The position numbers and the translations under genes were made by a program. Source: Canna indica (taxonomy: Eukaryota > Streptophyta > Magnoliopsida > Zingiberales > Cannaceae). Taken from it: a stretch of 64,000 nt of DNA. Positions 46,690-56,912 of the stretch are shown piece by piece. The stretch spans positions 29,926,501 to 29,990,500 of the forward strand of contig CP136890.1 of the NCBI GenBank assembly GCA_034359265.1, read 5' to 3'. A model generated the notes under the pieces. The model was not told where the DNA came from, searched no databases, and worked only from the letters and a program-made list of their open reading frames with translations. Each line of letters opens with the position of its first letter. Position 1 is the stretch's first letter.

Positions 46690-48770
46690 TTGAGGAAATA
46701 TATAGTACATCAAGTCTAACAGATCAAATACAATAAAATCTGAATAAAATGACATAAATGCCCTCAAGGGCTACAACTCAAAAAGACTAACAAAAGTGCA
46801 TGGCACACTACCAAAATACTCGACTACGACCATAACTAGGACTGCTATGAGATCATGTGGCTCATCTGCCCTCCAGCTGTGTCAACTGCTCCAGCCCACC
46901 TCATCGGTCAGGCTCTGCAAAATAAAACAACGACAATGGATGAGTTCAAAGAACTCAGTGAGCAGTTCTATCAACCCTCACAAACAAACATCACAGATAA
47001 GATACATAAGGTAAAATTCCTAACTCGAGCAGGAAAAGGTCGCAAGGGAGTGATCAGCTAACAGGCCATCAGGCCACCACCTGCCCGAAGGCAGCCAACA
47101 CTCAAAAAGTGATGAACAACATGCCTAAGCCTACCATGCCCTAAGGCAATAACACATACTAGGATAATCGGGAAGGCCCTCCGAATTTATCCTAGTATAA
47201 AGAAACTCGGGAGCAATCGGGAAGACCCTCCGAACTTGCTCCACGAGACGCGTAGGGACAATCGGGATTCGCCCATCCGAACTTGCCCCTTTAAGATATC
47301 ATAGGAGTAATCGGGTAGCTTACTGTTCTATACGAAACTGATGTATCTAATCTGAGTCTGATCTCCAGAGTGTGTCCTATGTTTCCAAACTATATTTTTT
47401 GGTCGAAATGATGGGTTACATGACTATGTTCAGATAAATACACACATCACAGCAAGCAATTTAAAAATAGCACAGTTTCATCATTTCAGCATGCAATCTC
47501 AGCAACATCAAATTTTCAGCATAGCATAAAAATAAATCCGAAATTCCCAGAAATTAAGCCCTTAATTATCATTTAAATAAAATATAAATCTTGAGATAAA
47601 TTTCTCAATTTCCATGCTTAACAACAAGGCTAACCAGCACTAACAACATCATGAACAAGAATAAGCACCATGATCAAGAACCCTCATGGAATCAACCTCA
47701 AGATTCAATTATCTATTAAGCATGATTTTATCTAAAAATCACAGATTAAACACAAGGCTTGCTTGAACATATAGGAACTCAATTTCATAAGCAATACAAA
47801 ACACGAATCTCAAGAACACCGAAAACTTTCGCTTAAGCATTTCACCGAACACCTTGAGGGCACCCTTGATTCACCCTTGGCCGAGCACCCCTAGGGTAAA
47901 TCTAGGGCTGCCGAGCCACAAATGGCCCTCCTCCCATGATTTGGCACAAGAAATCGGCACTCAAAATCCACGATTCGTCGAGAAAACACAAGAATCAAGA
48001 ACAAGCCCAAATCGGCTCAAAACCAAGAAAGAACCCGAAAAAGGAGAGGTAAAACCACTCACCTAAATAGGAAGGATGAATAAAGGAGAAATCCTGAATA
48101 ACGGTCCTCGAATCTGGCTTCAAAAGATGGTGGCTCGACTCAAAGGAGCAGACAAGAGGGGCGGTGGCTCACCTCAAGCCGCCAGCTTGAAGAGAGGGAA
48201 AGGGGAAGAGAGAGGGGCTGGCTTGGCTCCTCTCGGCTCGGGTCCAAAGGAAAGGAAGAAGGAGAAGGAGAAGGAGAAAGAAGCCTGGGGCAGCTCAACT
48301 CTAGAGGGCGGCGGTAGCTCCAAGGGGAAGAGAGGAGAGGGGCGGCTGGCGGCTTGGCTGTCGGCTAGCTCCTCTTCTCAATAACTTGTGTGGCTTCAAA
48401 ATAGGGAGCCACAAGCCAAGGAGATTTTATATCCCTTCCTCAACCCTAACCCTTCTAAACTCTTTATCCAACCCGCATCCACTTCAAGCCGAACCCGAAC
48501 CCGCTAACTTAAATTAACTTAATTAATCATATTCTCCACATAACCATCCAATACACGCACACCCATATGCGACATAATCAAATAATACACCATAAACATT
48601 AAATTAATTTAATTACTCAAGCAAAATTTCATATTCATAATCCTACTTACCAGAGCTCGCAGGCTCACACCGGACCATGAGTCGACAAGGCTCGACCTCG
48701 ATCTAGTCCGCTAGGCTGGCAAATATAATCATAAAGGAAAATAATATAATTAAATATCTAGGACATTACA
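46690..48770 (-). mobile_element. Gypsy (Tekay/Del family) solo LTR, minus strand
   Basis: It is the reverse complement of an LTR close to 7559-10111. It ends ggacattaca at 48770 (LTR start TGTAATGTCC) and has gctctgcaaaataaaac at 46912 (the LTR's tttgcagagcc block). It also carries the cgggaaggccctccgaa repeats at 47.16-47.3 kb and the CT-rich leader at 48.2-48.4 kb. The last approximately 200 bp of the LTR are missing at its left edge. No internal gypsy DNA is next to it. Confidence 0.8.
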
Positions 48771-48894
48771 TAGATGTTTAGATTAGATTAGATTAATTTG
48801 GATTAATTTAGATAAATGTTTAGATTAGATTAATTTAAATTATATTAATTTAGATTAATTTTATTGTTAATCTTTAGATTTGGATTAATTAGAA

Positions 48895-48990
48895 TCATCA
48901 ACTTCGAATTCGCACCGAAATCGTCCACTTTGGACTCGCGCCGGAATCGTCCACTTTGGACTTGTGCTAGAATCGTCCACTATGGACTCG
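48895..48990 (+). repeat. Remnant of the 26-bp-type array in CACTA-3
   Basis: Three to four copies of tcgtccactttggactcgcg, against about ten in CACTA-1, at the same relative position. Confidence 0.7.
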
Positions 48991-49188
48991 AACCAACATC
49001 TAAATATTTAGAAAATAATCATCCATCCGACGAGTTGATACGTTTCACCTACGCATCGACGAGTCAGATATGATTTAGCAAAACCTTAGATCAGTTCGGG
49101 GGTTGTATGTTCGTGTAAAAGAAGTAGATTATCTTTTATACGGCGTACAACCCTTGAATTGTCCCTAATTGGACAATTTGGGAACATA

Positions 49189-49380
49189 GTTATTTGTATC
49201 GCACTTAGATTTTTCTTTTAACCGTTAATTCATTAATTCTTAAATTTTGGCTATTGTGTCTCTCTTGTTCTCCGATACGCGCCCAAATGATATGCGTATT
49301 CGGAGAACTGTAGGGAAATATTGCCGAAATTTAGAATGAAGTTAGCGATTAAAAGAAATACTTAGTGCAATATGAATAAC
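49189..49380. repeat. Foldback upstream of TNP2 in CACTA-3
   Basis: Homologous to 11919-12109. The central arms are well kept (tctcttgttctccgatacgc facing gcgtattcggagaactgtag); the outer arms are more diverged. Confidence 0.8.
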
Positions 49381-49454
49381 ATGAATCCCAAATGGAATAG
49401 GACCATCTCACCTAAAGGCATTAACCGAAGAAATTATCATTGATTGATAGAATC

Positions 49455-49715
49455 ATGTCGGGAGATCGAAGTTGGATGTACCGACGTCTTGATCGTGGAG
49501 CTTTAATGAATGAGTTTCGATTAAGCGTAAATTACTTCCTAAATTTTGCCTATTTGAATCAGAAATTCGTTAGCGTCGGTGATAAAATCTGATGTCTGTG
49601 CCGCATTTGCTTGAATGCACGATTTTTGGATCGGGAAACTGTCACTCTGCATCGTATAACAAAGGATTTGCACCAAGATATTTTATATGGACTTATCACG
49701 GGGAGACACGTGATG
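49455..49715 (+). pseudogene. TNP2 N-terminal remnant of CACTA-3
   Basis: From the ATG at 49455 it reads R-S-W-M-Y-R-R-L-D-R-G-A-L and F-L-N-F-A-Y, and then an in-frame stop destroys the first zinc motif. The sequence stops matching TNP2 at about 49712 in the cggggagacacg stretch and jumps to the second gene's intron. About 75 residues of the 1156 are left. Confidence 0.85.
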
Positions 49716-50000
49716 ATTAATATTGGAACTAATATTATTGTTTTGTAGGCTCGCTATACATGGGCTGAGGACCAGAGGTCCTTCATTTACACTGCCTGGG
49801 AGGCTATTTCTCGGCAGAGATACAACGACCAGTTGGGGCAGGCTTTGTCACAAGCGATGGCCCGAGCTGGGACCACAACATCGCGGAGACTCGAGGATAT
49901 GACCCCGATTGGATTACTCCGGATATAAGGGACCAGCTCGTGGTGTTATGGGCGACGGATCGATGGCAGGAGGTTTCTAGGACTGTGGCTAGAAACAGCT
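49716..50000 (+). pseudogene. Second-gene (Ptta/En/Spm) exon remnant of CACTA-3
   Basis: It matches 16183-16465 of CACTA-1: the ttttgtaggctcgctataca splice acceptor, then A-R-Y-T-W-A, G-Q-A-L-S-Q-A-M-A-R-A-G-T-type reading, and D-R-W-Q-E-V-S-R. At about 49996 it jumps to sequence matching 17615 in the 3' subterminal region. Confidence 0.75.
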
Positions 50001-50453
50001 GTCCGTGGAAAAGCCATTACTGAAAGTGTATCGCATTTTCTGGGCCGCAACCTCAAAGCCGTTGCTGATGTACATATCTACAACGGCCCTGCAGCCGTGG
50101 TAGAACCGTTGCTAAGTTATCAGCAACGCGCTTTTTTGCCACGGTTGCTTTGCAATGGGCCGAGCCGTTGCATGCCGTTGCTGATGGCTTTCAGCAATGG
50201 CTCAACAACGGTTAGAGCCATTGTTGATGCTTGTTATTCTAGTAGTGGTGGTCCCTCAAAAAATAACTCGGTCAATGTTGTCCCTCTAAAACATGACTCG
50301 GGCAAAATAGTCCCTAAAACTCCTGAGTCAGGGACTATGTTGCCCGAGTCATGTTTTAGAGGGATCACATTGACTGAGTTTTTTTTTTGAGGGACCACTA
50401 TGAAAACTTGGCTATATTTGAGGGACCAAATTGTACATTATCCTTTTATTCTA

Positions 50454-50985
50454 ATTATAATTAATTAACCCTAACATTAAAACTAATCTAAATTTAATCT
50501 ACAATTAACACATAATAAATCTAAAATGTATCAATATATAATTAACACAAATTAATCTACAATTAACATAAATTAATTAATAAACATAAAAAAAAATAAC
50601 CTACCTAAAATATGGATGATGTTCTATATGCTTGGGGTCGATGGATTCGATCCCAAATCCGACGTCGTCGTCTACATGTCAGCGTTGTTCTCCAGTGTCG
50701 GCGTCCGGCGTGTAGACGTCGACACTAGCGGTGGGGATTGAAAGGAAATGGGGTGGCGGTCATACCTTGATTCGGATCATCGGTGGGTGAGCTAGGGCAG
50801 TGACGACGACGACGACAACGACGACAGACATGCGGTGATCCCAGCGGCGAGGCACAACGGCTTGAGCGGGTGGCGACGACAGCGGTGAGGGTAGCAGGAG
50901 AGAAGAGAGAATGAAAGAAGAGGAAAGGTCGGGTGCGAAGGCAAATATAAGGCTTATCACCCACGGCCCCCCAATCATCAGTGAA
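50454..50985 (-). other. CACTA-2 5' leader region
   Basis: AT-rich leader, then GC-rich cgacgacgac repeats and a gagagaagagagaatg block, matching the CACTA-1 layout between subterminal repeats and the 26-bp array. The open frames here (for example 51075 to 50725 on the minus strand) have no family motifs and are not called. Confidence 0.5.
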
Positions 50986-51362
50986 CCGTGGATTCGTATT
51001 AATTATATCATCGATGATCGACATAGCCCTCTCTAAACCGTGGATTCCAATTAATCTTTTTCGCGCCGCGTTCACGCCATCAATTAATAAGCAACGACCG
51101 CTGGTAGCCGTGGCTACTCACTTACTTATAGCACCAACGGCCTTCGCGCCCCCACTAAGCCGTCGCTACTACGTTATTTCATTTTGCGCCCCCGTGTGCA
51201 CCTTCAAATATAAGCGACGATCTTAGGCGGTCGTATGCGAGTCGCGGCTGATTTGGTTACATTAGCCATGGCCGCTACGGTTGTCGGAAAGCCATGACTA
51301 ATTCTGACGACCTAGGCGGCCATCGGTGAGCCTCGTGGTTGATAACCAATATTCTAATAGTG
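50986..51362. repeat. CACTA-2 5' subterminal repeats and terminus
   Basis: Inverted short units of the type cagtgaaccgtggatt / gccgtggctactcac / ggcggtcgtatgcgag lead to the attctaatagtg end. Confidence 0.7.
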
Positions 51363-52080
51363 TACCTTCCAAATTCGACGAAACAAATATGCTTAATTGT
51401 CAAAAAGGAAAAAAAGCATAGAAAATTTAATGTCAACATATTTATCTTATGGGATAAGGGTCATATTTGCCACTAAAGTATTTGAAAAGGTACAAATTTG
51501 CCCTTATCCCACAAAACAATGATGGTATACCCATAAATTAATCTAATTGGCCCATGCAAGTTTTGAACCTGCGACCTTCGCGTTATTAGCAACAACCGCT
51601 GGTAGCCGTGGCTACTCACTTATAGCACCAACGGCCTTCGCACCCCTGCTAAGCCGTCACTACTATGTTATTTCATTTTGCGCCCCCGTGTGTGCCTTCA
51701 AATATAAGCGACGGTCTTAGGCGACCGTATGCGAGCCGCGACTGATTTGGTTACATCAGCCATGGTCGCTGCGGTTGTTGGAAAGCCATGACTAATTCTG
51801 ACGGCCTAGGCGGCCGTCGGTGAGCCTCGTGGTTGATAACCAATATTCTAATAGTGTACTTTCCAAATTCGACGAAACAAATATGCTTAATTGTCAAAAA
51901 GGAAAAAAAGCATAGAAAATTTAATGTCAACATATTTATCTTATGGGATAAGGGTCATATTTGCTACTAAAGTATTTGAAAATGTACAAATTTGCCCTTA
52001 CCCCACAAAACAATGATGGTATACTCATAAATTAATCTAATTGGCCCATGCAGGTTTCGAACCTGCAACCTTCACGTTAT
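51087..52080. repeat. 494-bp tandem duplication covering the CACTA-2 end
   Basis: About 51087-51586 is repeated at about 51580-52080 with a constant offset of 494 bp (TAGTG at 51358 and 51852). Each copy holds the last approximately 275 bp of CACTA-2, its flank, a gggataagggtcatatttg mini-palindrome and a tRNA-Ile-like end. The copies differ at a few percent of sites, and one 4-bp indel (cttactta) is visible. Confidence 0.9.
51549..51590 (-). pseudogene. tRNA-Ile(AAU)-like fragment
   Basis: Minus strand: the anticodon loop gctaataacgcg, variable region and T arm gcgaaggtcgcaggttcaaa, then the atgggcc acceptor end. The 5' half is replaced by the second copy of the duplicated CACTA end. Confidence 0.7.
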
Positions 52081-52119
52081 TAGCACGATGCTCTGATCAA
52101 TTGAGCTAGCTAATATGCC
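52043..52119 (-). pseudogene. tRNA-Ile(AAU)-like copy with an insertion
   Basis: The minus strand has the full order: acceptor ggcatat, D arm, CTAATAA anticodon loop (anticodon AAU), T arm with GGTTCGAAACC, acceptor atgggcc. A 4-bp insertion (tagc) before the D arm and two acceptor mismatches argue against function. Confidence 0.7.
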
Positions 52120-52239
52120 ATGTTACCAATTAAATTTATGATAGTTATTATAAAAAGTAAATAGGTAATATTACAAAATAATATAGGTATAAAATTTAAT
52201 CTAATTGACCCATGCATATCTCAAATCTATAATCTAATT

Positions 52240-52312
52240 GGCCCATGCAAATCTTGAACCTACAACCTTCGCGTTATTAGCACGATGCTATAACCAACTG
52301 AGCTAATAAGCC
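52240..52312 (-). pseudogene. tRNA-Ile(AAU)-like copy, full length
   Basis: At 73 nt it is close to the normal size. The acceptor stem ggcttat/atgggcc pairs with two G-U steps. The anticodon loop CTAATAA gives AAU. The D stem has one mismatch, and the T stem pairs only with G-U wobbles because of C-to-T changes. It could fold but looks decayed. A further 3'-end scrap (gacccatgcatatctcaaat) sits just before it at 52206. Confidence 0.65.
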
Positions 52313-52377
52313 ATGTTGATAGATATTCCAATTCAAGTTAAAGAGTATACAATAATGGAAATGTAAAAAATACCCTT

Positions 52378-52998
52378 GGCCCATGCATGTTTCGAACCTA
52401 GAGATGTCAACGGGGCGGTGAGGGGTACGGGGGGTGCCTACCCGCTACCTGTCCCGCGGAACATATATAATACCCATGCCTGTTTAATTGCCCGCGGGTA
52501 TCATAAATGGGTACTCATTTGATTCCCTGCAGGGGGACGGCCGAATCCCCATAGGTATCAGTGAGTATCCATAACACTTTAAAAAATATAAATTACAAGA
52601 TTTTATTAAAATTCGAGCTCACAATAATGAAATAAATATCAACAACATAAGTTCTAGGATAAAAAAAGAGTAGATAAACACATTATCAACAACATAAGGT
52701 CTTCAAGTCTTTATTAACAACAATATAAGGTCTTTTTGTAATTATACTTATATTCACAGGTAACGGGTACCTGCGGATATGGATACGAATACTATAATAT
52801 TTGTACCCGCCCCATATAATAAACGGGTAAAACGTTTTACCCACGGCATCGCCGTGGATAGGATATTAACCCCCATACCTATCATAAACGGGTAAATACC
52901 CACGAGTACCCACTTAAACAGGTATCATTGTCATCCCTACTTGAATATGCGACCTTTCGTTATTAACACAACGCTCTAACCAACTGAGATAATAGGCC
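52378..52998 (-). pseudogene. tRNA-Ile(AAU)-like copy split by a MITE
   Basis: The 3' acceptor and T-arm start (52378-52398) and the rest (52940-52998: T arm, gttattaacac anticodon loop, D arm, aataggcc acceptor) are separated by a 541-bp insertion in the T loop. The anticodon region has changed from CTAATAA to TTAATAA. Confidence 0.65.
52399..52939. mobile_element. hAT-like MITE inside the tRNA copy
   Basis: The ends TAGAGATGTCAACGGG and, on the other strand, TAGGGATGACAATG form short inverted repeats. The interior has repeated 'gggtacccg/cgggtaccc' type units on both sides. The flanks ttcgaacc and cttgaata fit one 8-bp duplication with later changes, because both are parts of the tRNA T loop. 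Confidence 0.6.
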
Positions 52999-53063
52999 AA
53001 ATTTTTAGTGGGCGCAAAAATATTTATACAAAGATCGTAGAAGCGAAAGAAATTTTTAGAAAA

Positions 53064-53379
53064 GGGATAAGGGTCATATTTGCCTCTAAAGTATTTGAAA
53101 ATGTACAAATTTGTCCTTAAACTTTTTTTCTAAAAAATGTCATCACCGTCCAAATTTTGGATAAAAAATATCACTGCTTGTAATAGTTTGACAAGTGAGC
53201 AAACAGTAGCTTACGTGATAAATAAAATAAGCCACAAAATTTTTGACCACATAAGCAATTATTTGCTGACTTTTTAAATCATTACAAGTAGTGACATTTT
53301 TTGTCCAAAATTTAAACGGTAAATTTAAAGGCAAATTTGTACATTTTTGAATACTTTAAGACAAATATGATCATTATCC
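53064..53379. mobile_element. Small inverted-repeat element (MITE-like)
   Basis: About 55-bp inverted ends: gggataagggtcatatttgc and, on the other strand, ggataatgatcatatttgtc, both followed by a 'taaagtatt' and 'gtacaaatttg' block. Solo, deleted versions lie at 51454 and 51948. No clear target duplication was found. Confidence 0.6.
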
Positions 53380-53894
53380 TATCTTATTGTTAAGATCCAA
53401 AATAGATCATAACAGTAAAATGACCTGGAAGTAATGCTGTCATGGGTGATAATGCGAAGTAACAGAGATCTAAATAATTTTGAAAAACTTTTCAAAGTTC
53501 CATTTTGTGTGTGGAAGAGTATAATTTAATTATTTTTATTGAACGGAGACATCACTTTCGACATCTAATTAATTAATCTCCTCCGATAATTGCAAGCATC
53601 AATAATATATTTATAGAATATGTAAAAAGGATTCCTCTCATAAAAAAAATTGCTAACTATGTTGCCAAGACAAGCTTGGTCAGTCAGTACTATATATTAT
53701 ATTAATATATATGATTGCTTTGGTAGGATGTCAAATTGTTAGGTACACCCAAAACTTAATATCTATTTTTTTTTTAAATAAAGCAACTTGCATCCAACTT
53801 AAGAGTTATTAAAGAAATATAAGTAGAAATAAAAGAGGGAGGGAGAGAAAATACGGAGAAGAGAGAGCTAAATAAAAACAAATGAACCCCCAAT
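53380..53894. other. Intergenic DNA without a recognised feature
   Basis: No coding signal and no clear repeat is seen. Confidence 0.5.
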
Positions 53895-55096
53895 CACTAC
53901 AACAAAATAGGAAAATTTTGACGCCAGACTAGCCTAAAATTTGGACGCCTTTTAAGCCGAAAATTTTAAAATAGACGCCTGCGAAGGCCTCGAAAATGTG
54001 TGGTTAACAACAGGCGTCAAAATATGATGTATCGACGCTTGTGCAAGCATCGAAAAATCAGATATCAACGCCTGCCACTAACATCGAAAAGTTTTTTAAA
54101 AACTACTATTTAACATACCGACGCTTGTCAGAGGCACTGGTATATTTTTTTTTTAAAAAAAAAACTATTTCTGCATGCAGCGGAAAATGAGCAGGCGTGG
54201 AATTTACGTGCCTGCTCATTTACCACTGCACGCGGAATTCAAACTAGAACCAGCTCGATTTCTACCGTGTGGCGAAAATCAAACAAGCGCGATTTTGCCC
54301 TACTCGATTTCCGTTGCATGGCTGAAATCGACCAAGCGCGGCCACGCCTGCTCGAATTCCACAGCGCAGAATTCAATTTTTAAATTCCGCGCATCACAGA
54401 ATTTATTTTAAAAAATAATATAGTTAAACAAATTTTTTAATTAAAATTAATTAAACAGATAAATAAGTAAACAAATTGATAATTCAAAAATAAAACAAAA
54501 ATAAATTATACACTAACCTATTAAAAAATTTCCCTTCCTCAAATAACTTCCATAACATGAAAAATGAGAAGAAGAAATAGAGAAAGAGAGGATGAAATAA
54601 AAAAGAGAATGAGAGAAAGAAGAGAAGGAAAGAAAAAATGGACAAAGAGAAAAAATGAAGAAGAATGTAGATATAAATAGAAGTTAAAAAAATTGCAAGA
54701 GGCGGGAAATATCCCACCTCTTCCTGGGAGAGTGCGCGACACTGGCACGGGTTTGCGCCCCCCCACGCCCGCGAACACGCGCTAGCGGATGCGGACGTGG
54801 GTTCGCGCGCCCGCTAACCCACGCCGGTAGACTATGGCGCGGGCTCACGCGTTTGCGAACCTGCACCACATGGATACTAACGTCAAAAGGCGCTTGTATC
54901 CGGGCGCCGAAATATTTCGACGCCTGTTGCCAAGCGTCGATTTTTTTCAATGCCTGTTGTGAGATGTCAAAATTTTTTCGACGCCTGCAGCAGACGTCGA
55001 AATTTATAGTATTAGAATTTTTTATTTTTTAATGTTTAGACGCCTACAGTATGCGTCAAAAATTTTCCGCCGAAAAAGACAAGTTTTGTTGTAGTG
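53895..55096. mobile_element. Small non-autonomous CACTA element
   Basis: The ends CACTACAACAAAA and TTTTGTTGTAGTG are perfect 13-bp inverted repeats flanked by the 3-bp duplication AAT (53892-53894 and 55097-55099). Both subterminal zones carry gacgcctg / caggcgtc units of a family different from CACTA-1 and CACTA-2. The 1202-bp interior has a GC-rich part on the minus strand but no transposase. Confidence 0.9.
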
Positions 55097-55139
55097 AATA
55101 CACAACCCGTTGAGATAGTCTCAAAAGATGTATCAAATG

Positions 55140-56912
55140 ATAAGGGAAAAGAAACTTGTAGCTGCGACTACTAGTGGGATGAGACTTCTGAATATTTTTG
55201 AAACACTTTCTATTCCTCTCGTACCATAAGAACCAACTCCAATTTAAAATCAATTGAAAATTGAGGAGACCATTGTCCACCGAGAAAGATACACCAAGGT
55301 CCCAAGGGGTCCAAATGAGTGGAAACTAGTCCTTAGCAATTAGCAAAAGAAAACTGTTAAGCAATTAGTAGGTCTAACTCCACCCCAAAAGTTAGCTCAA
55401 GGGAAAAGATTGCCCAAACTATTTTAAAGACTATCTTGATCATATCCAGTGGCGGATCCACAGTGAGGGCAGTGGGTGCCACTGCCCCCACTAAAAAAAA
55501 GAAGTTAAAATCGGGACGCCATCTAAAAATTTGGCATATCCATGATTTTTTCGCCCTCAATCCATCTCCATTCCACAAGAAGAGAATCTTCTCCTTTTAA
55601 GGAAAGCTGCTGACTCATCACTTTTCTTCCTTACAACCTTTCTTGTCCTTCATCTGCTTTAGAATTTAATTGAGTTTTAGTTCTTTGTTGAATTCTTAAT
55701 CTTGATGACCGCTTATGTGAAATTGGCTTCCTATTCTAATTTTCCGTCACTCTAGGAAGGACTTATATATGTTTATGTTTGAGATCTTCTCAATTCTTCA
55801 TCTTGATCGTAATTTCTGCACATTTGATTCTTGTTGTACTCTCATTTATATTTTTGAGCTATAATTGTCAAGGTATACTCCAGTTTATTTATTCTTCTTG
55901 CTAATTTTTCTTTACAAATAGAGTCTTAGCAAAAAAAAACATTTGCTCATACCAATAATCTTCTGGAAAAAAAAAACCTTTGCTCATAGTCACATACCAA
56001 TCTTCTTCTTCTTTTTCTTTTTCTTCTTAGCTTGCTCTTCTTCGTGGTTAAATTTAATTTTGTATTTGAATTTGATTAGTTTCTTACTAAATATATTTTA
56101 TTTTTTTATTATAATTATGGTTTTAATTAATTTTGAATTTCTTTTAAAGATAAATGAAAATTTTCGTAATAATTTTATCCAGTAGATAGCAAGATATATA
56201 AATATAATTTTTTTAGTAAATAAATACGTGAATAATTATTTAAAGGATAGACCACCTCCATTGCGGCGTAAATTTGAAGCGTCGATTTTTGAAATTTTAT
56301 GTATCAATTTGCCCCCACTAATAAAGTTTTCTAGATCTACACTGATCATATCCTTAAGCACTGTGAGACTTTCAACAAAAAGTCTTAAGAGACAAAAATA
56401 TACTTTTGTTTGTGCCATGCTCTTTCACACAGAACACAAATGTCCTCCACTTGTATGCCCATTTAAAGTAATGGATCTTTGGTGAGTAACCAAAGCTAAC
56501 CTAAGATGAAAATGTTAGGAGGAAGTTCTCTTGCCGGCCAAATGAAAGCAGCGAATCTATCTTTGATGCCACTTATATGAATTGGGTAGAAAACTGCTGA
56601 TGCTTCATCGATCCATCTTCACATTTGTTGGTCTTCCCCCTATAATCTTGTATGTCGGCTAAACCATGAATAAGATTAAGCAATGAAGTGGCATCCACGT
56701 AGCTCATGAAGTGTAGGCTCCAACTTATAAAGTTTCCCTCATTAATTGCTCCTGGTTCTGACATTGGATATCATGATGTTGGGTTGCTTGGCATACTAGA
56801 AAAGAAGTGGATAAACGTTGGCTAGTCTTTGGCCATCCATGCTTCTTTCCAAAACAAAATTGTATCCCCATCTCCGACTTTGCATATGATGCTAGATTGA
56901 AATATTCGTTTA
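55140..56912 (-). pseudogene. LINE ORF2 C-terminal (zf-RVT) remnant, split by a hAT element
   Basis: On the minus strand, from about 56890: C-K-V-G-D-G-D-T-I-L-F-W-K-E-A-W, then degraded sequence, then T-K-D-P-L-L with M-G-I-Q-V-E-D-I-C-V-L-C-E-R (the zf-RVT domain). After the hAT insertion come V-W-A-I-F-S-L-E and W-F-L-W-Y-E-R-N-R-K-C-F. This order is standard for the region after the RT of plant L1-type LINEs. Many stops are present. CACTA-4 abuts its 5' side and the small CACTA element its 3' side. Confidence 0.7.
55447..56344. mobile_element. Non-autonomous hAT element
   Basis: The ends CAGTGGCGGATCCAC and, on the other strand, CAGTGTAGATCTAGA are typical of plant hAT elements. An exact 8-bp duplication ATCATATC flanks it (55439-55446 and 56345-56352). 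It carries no transposase gene, and it interrupts the LINE remnant. Confidence 0.88.

Larger units (their letters stand above)
32778..50247 (+). mobile_element. CACTA-3, a non-autonomous deletion derivative
   Basis: The ends are CACTACTAGAAATG (32778) and TTCTAGTAGTG (50247). The right flank gtg and left flank atc look like one 3-bp duplication with two later changes; the empty site is confirmed by the opposite arm of the host palindrome, which reads tcatagtggtccctc. Own sequence: 32778-33151 (5' subterminal AGCAACGGC repeats) and 48771-50247 (AT-rich leader, 26-bp-type repeats, foldback, TNP2 start, one exon piece of the second gene, 3' subterminal repeats). Copia and gypsy DNA fills the gap. 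Two internal deletions relative to CACTA-1 are visible. Confidence 0.85.
32729..50444. mobile_element. Palindromic MULE-type MITE, split by CACTA-3
   Basis: The two pieces are 32729-32777 and 50248-50444. Joined at the CACTA-3 site they form an approximately 245-bp near-perfect palindrome. The left arm begins GGGATAACGTACAATTTGG, and the right arm reads the same on the other strand (AGGATAATGTACAATTTGG). The loop is about 15 bases. An exact 9-bp duplication TTTATTCTA flanks the whole (32720-32728 and 50445-50453), which points to the Mutator superfamily. It carries no gene. Confidence 0.8.
28746..51362 (-). mobile_element. CACTA-2 (minus strand), outer shell of the nested locus
   Basis: The left end is CACTACTAGAATTG at 28746 and the right end TTCTAATAGTG at 51362. 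An exact 3-bp duplication TAC flanks it (28743-28745 and 51363-51365). Its genes read on the minus strand: TNP2 remnants at 30.6-32.0 kb and Ptta/En/Spm-type exons at 29.4-30.6 kb. About 17.7 kb of later insertions separate its 5' end from its TNP2. The subterminal repeats (gacggctcaggccgtggctg type) differ from those of CACTA-1, so it is a related but separate family. Confidence 0.85.

Noticed and set aside
50725..51075. 116-residue minus-strand ORF
   Set aside because: It is built on cgacgac repeats in the CACTA-2 leader, with no motif.
54484..54950. Minus-strand ORFs with poly-Phe/Leu stretches
   Set aside because: They come from GA-rich DNA inside the small CACTA element and have no domain.
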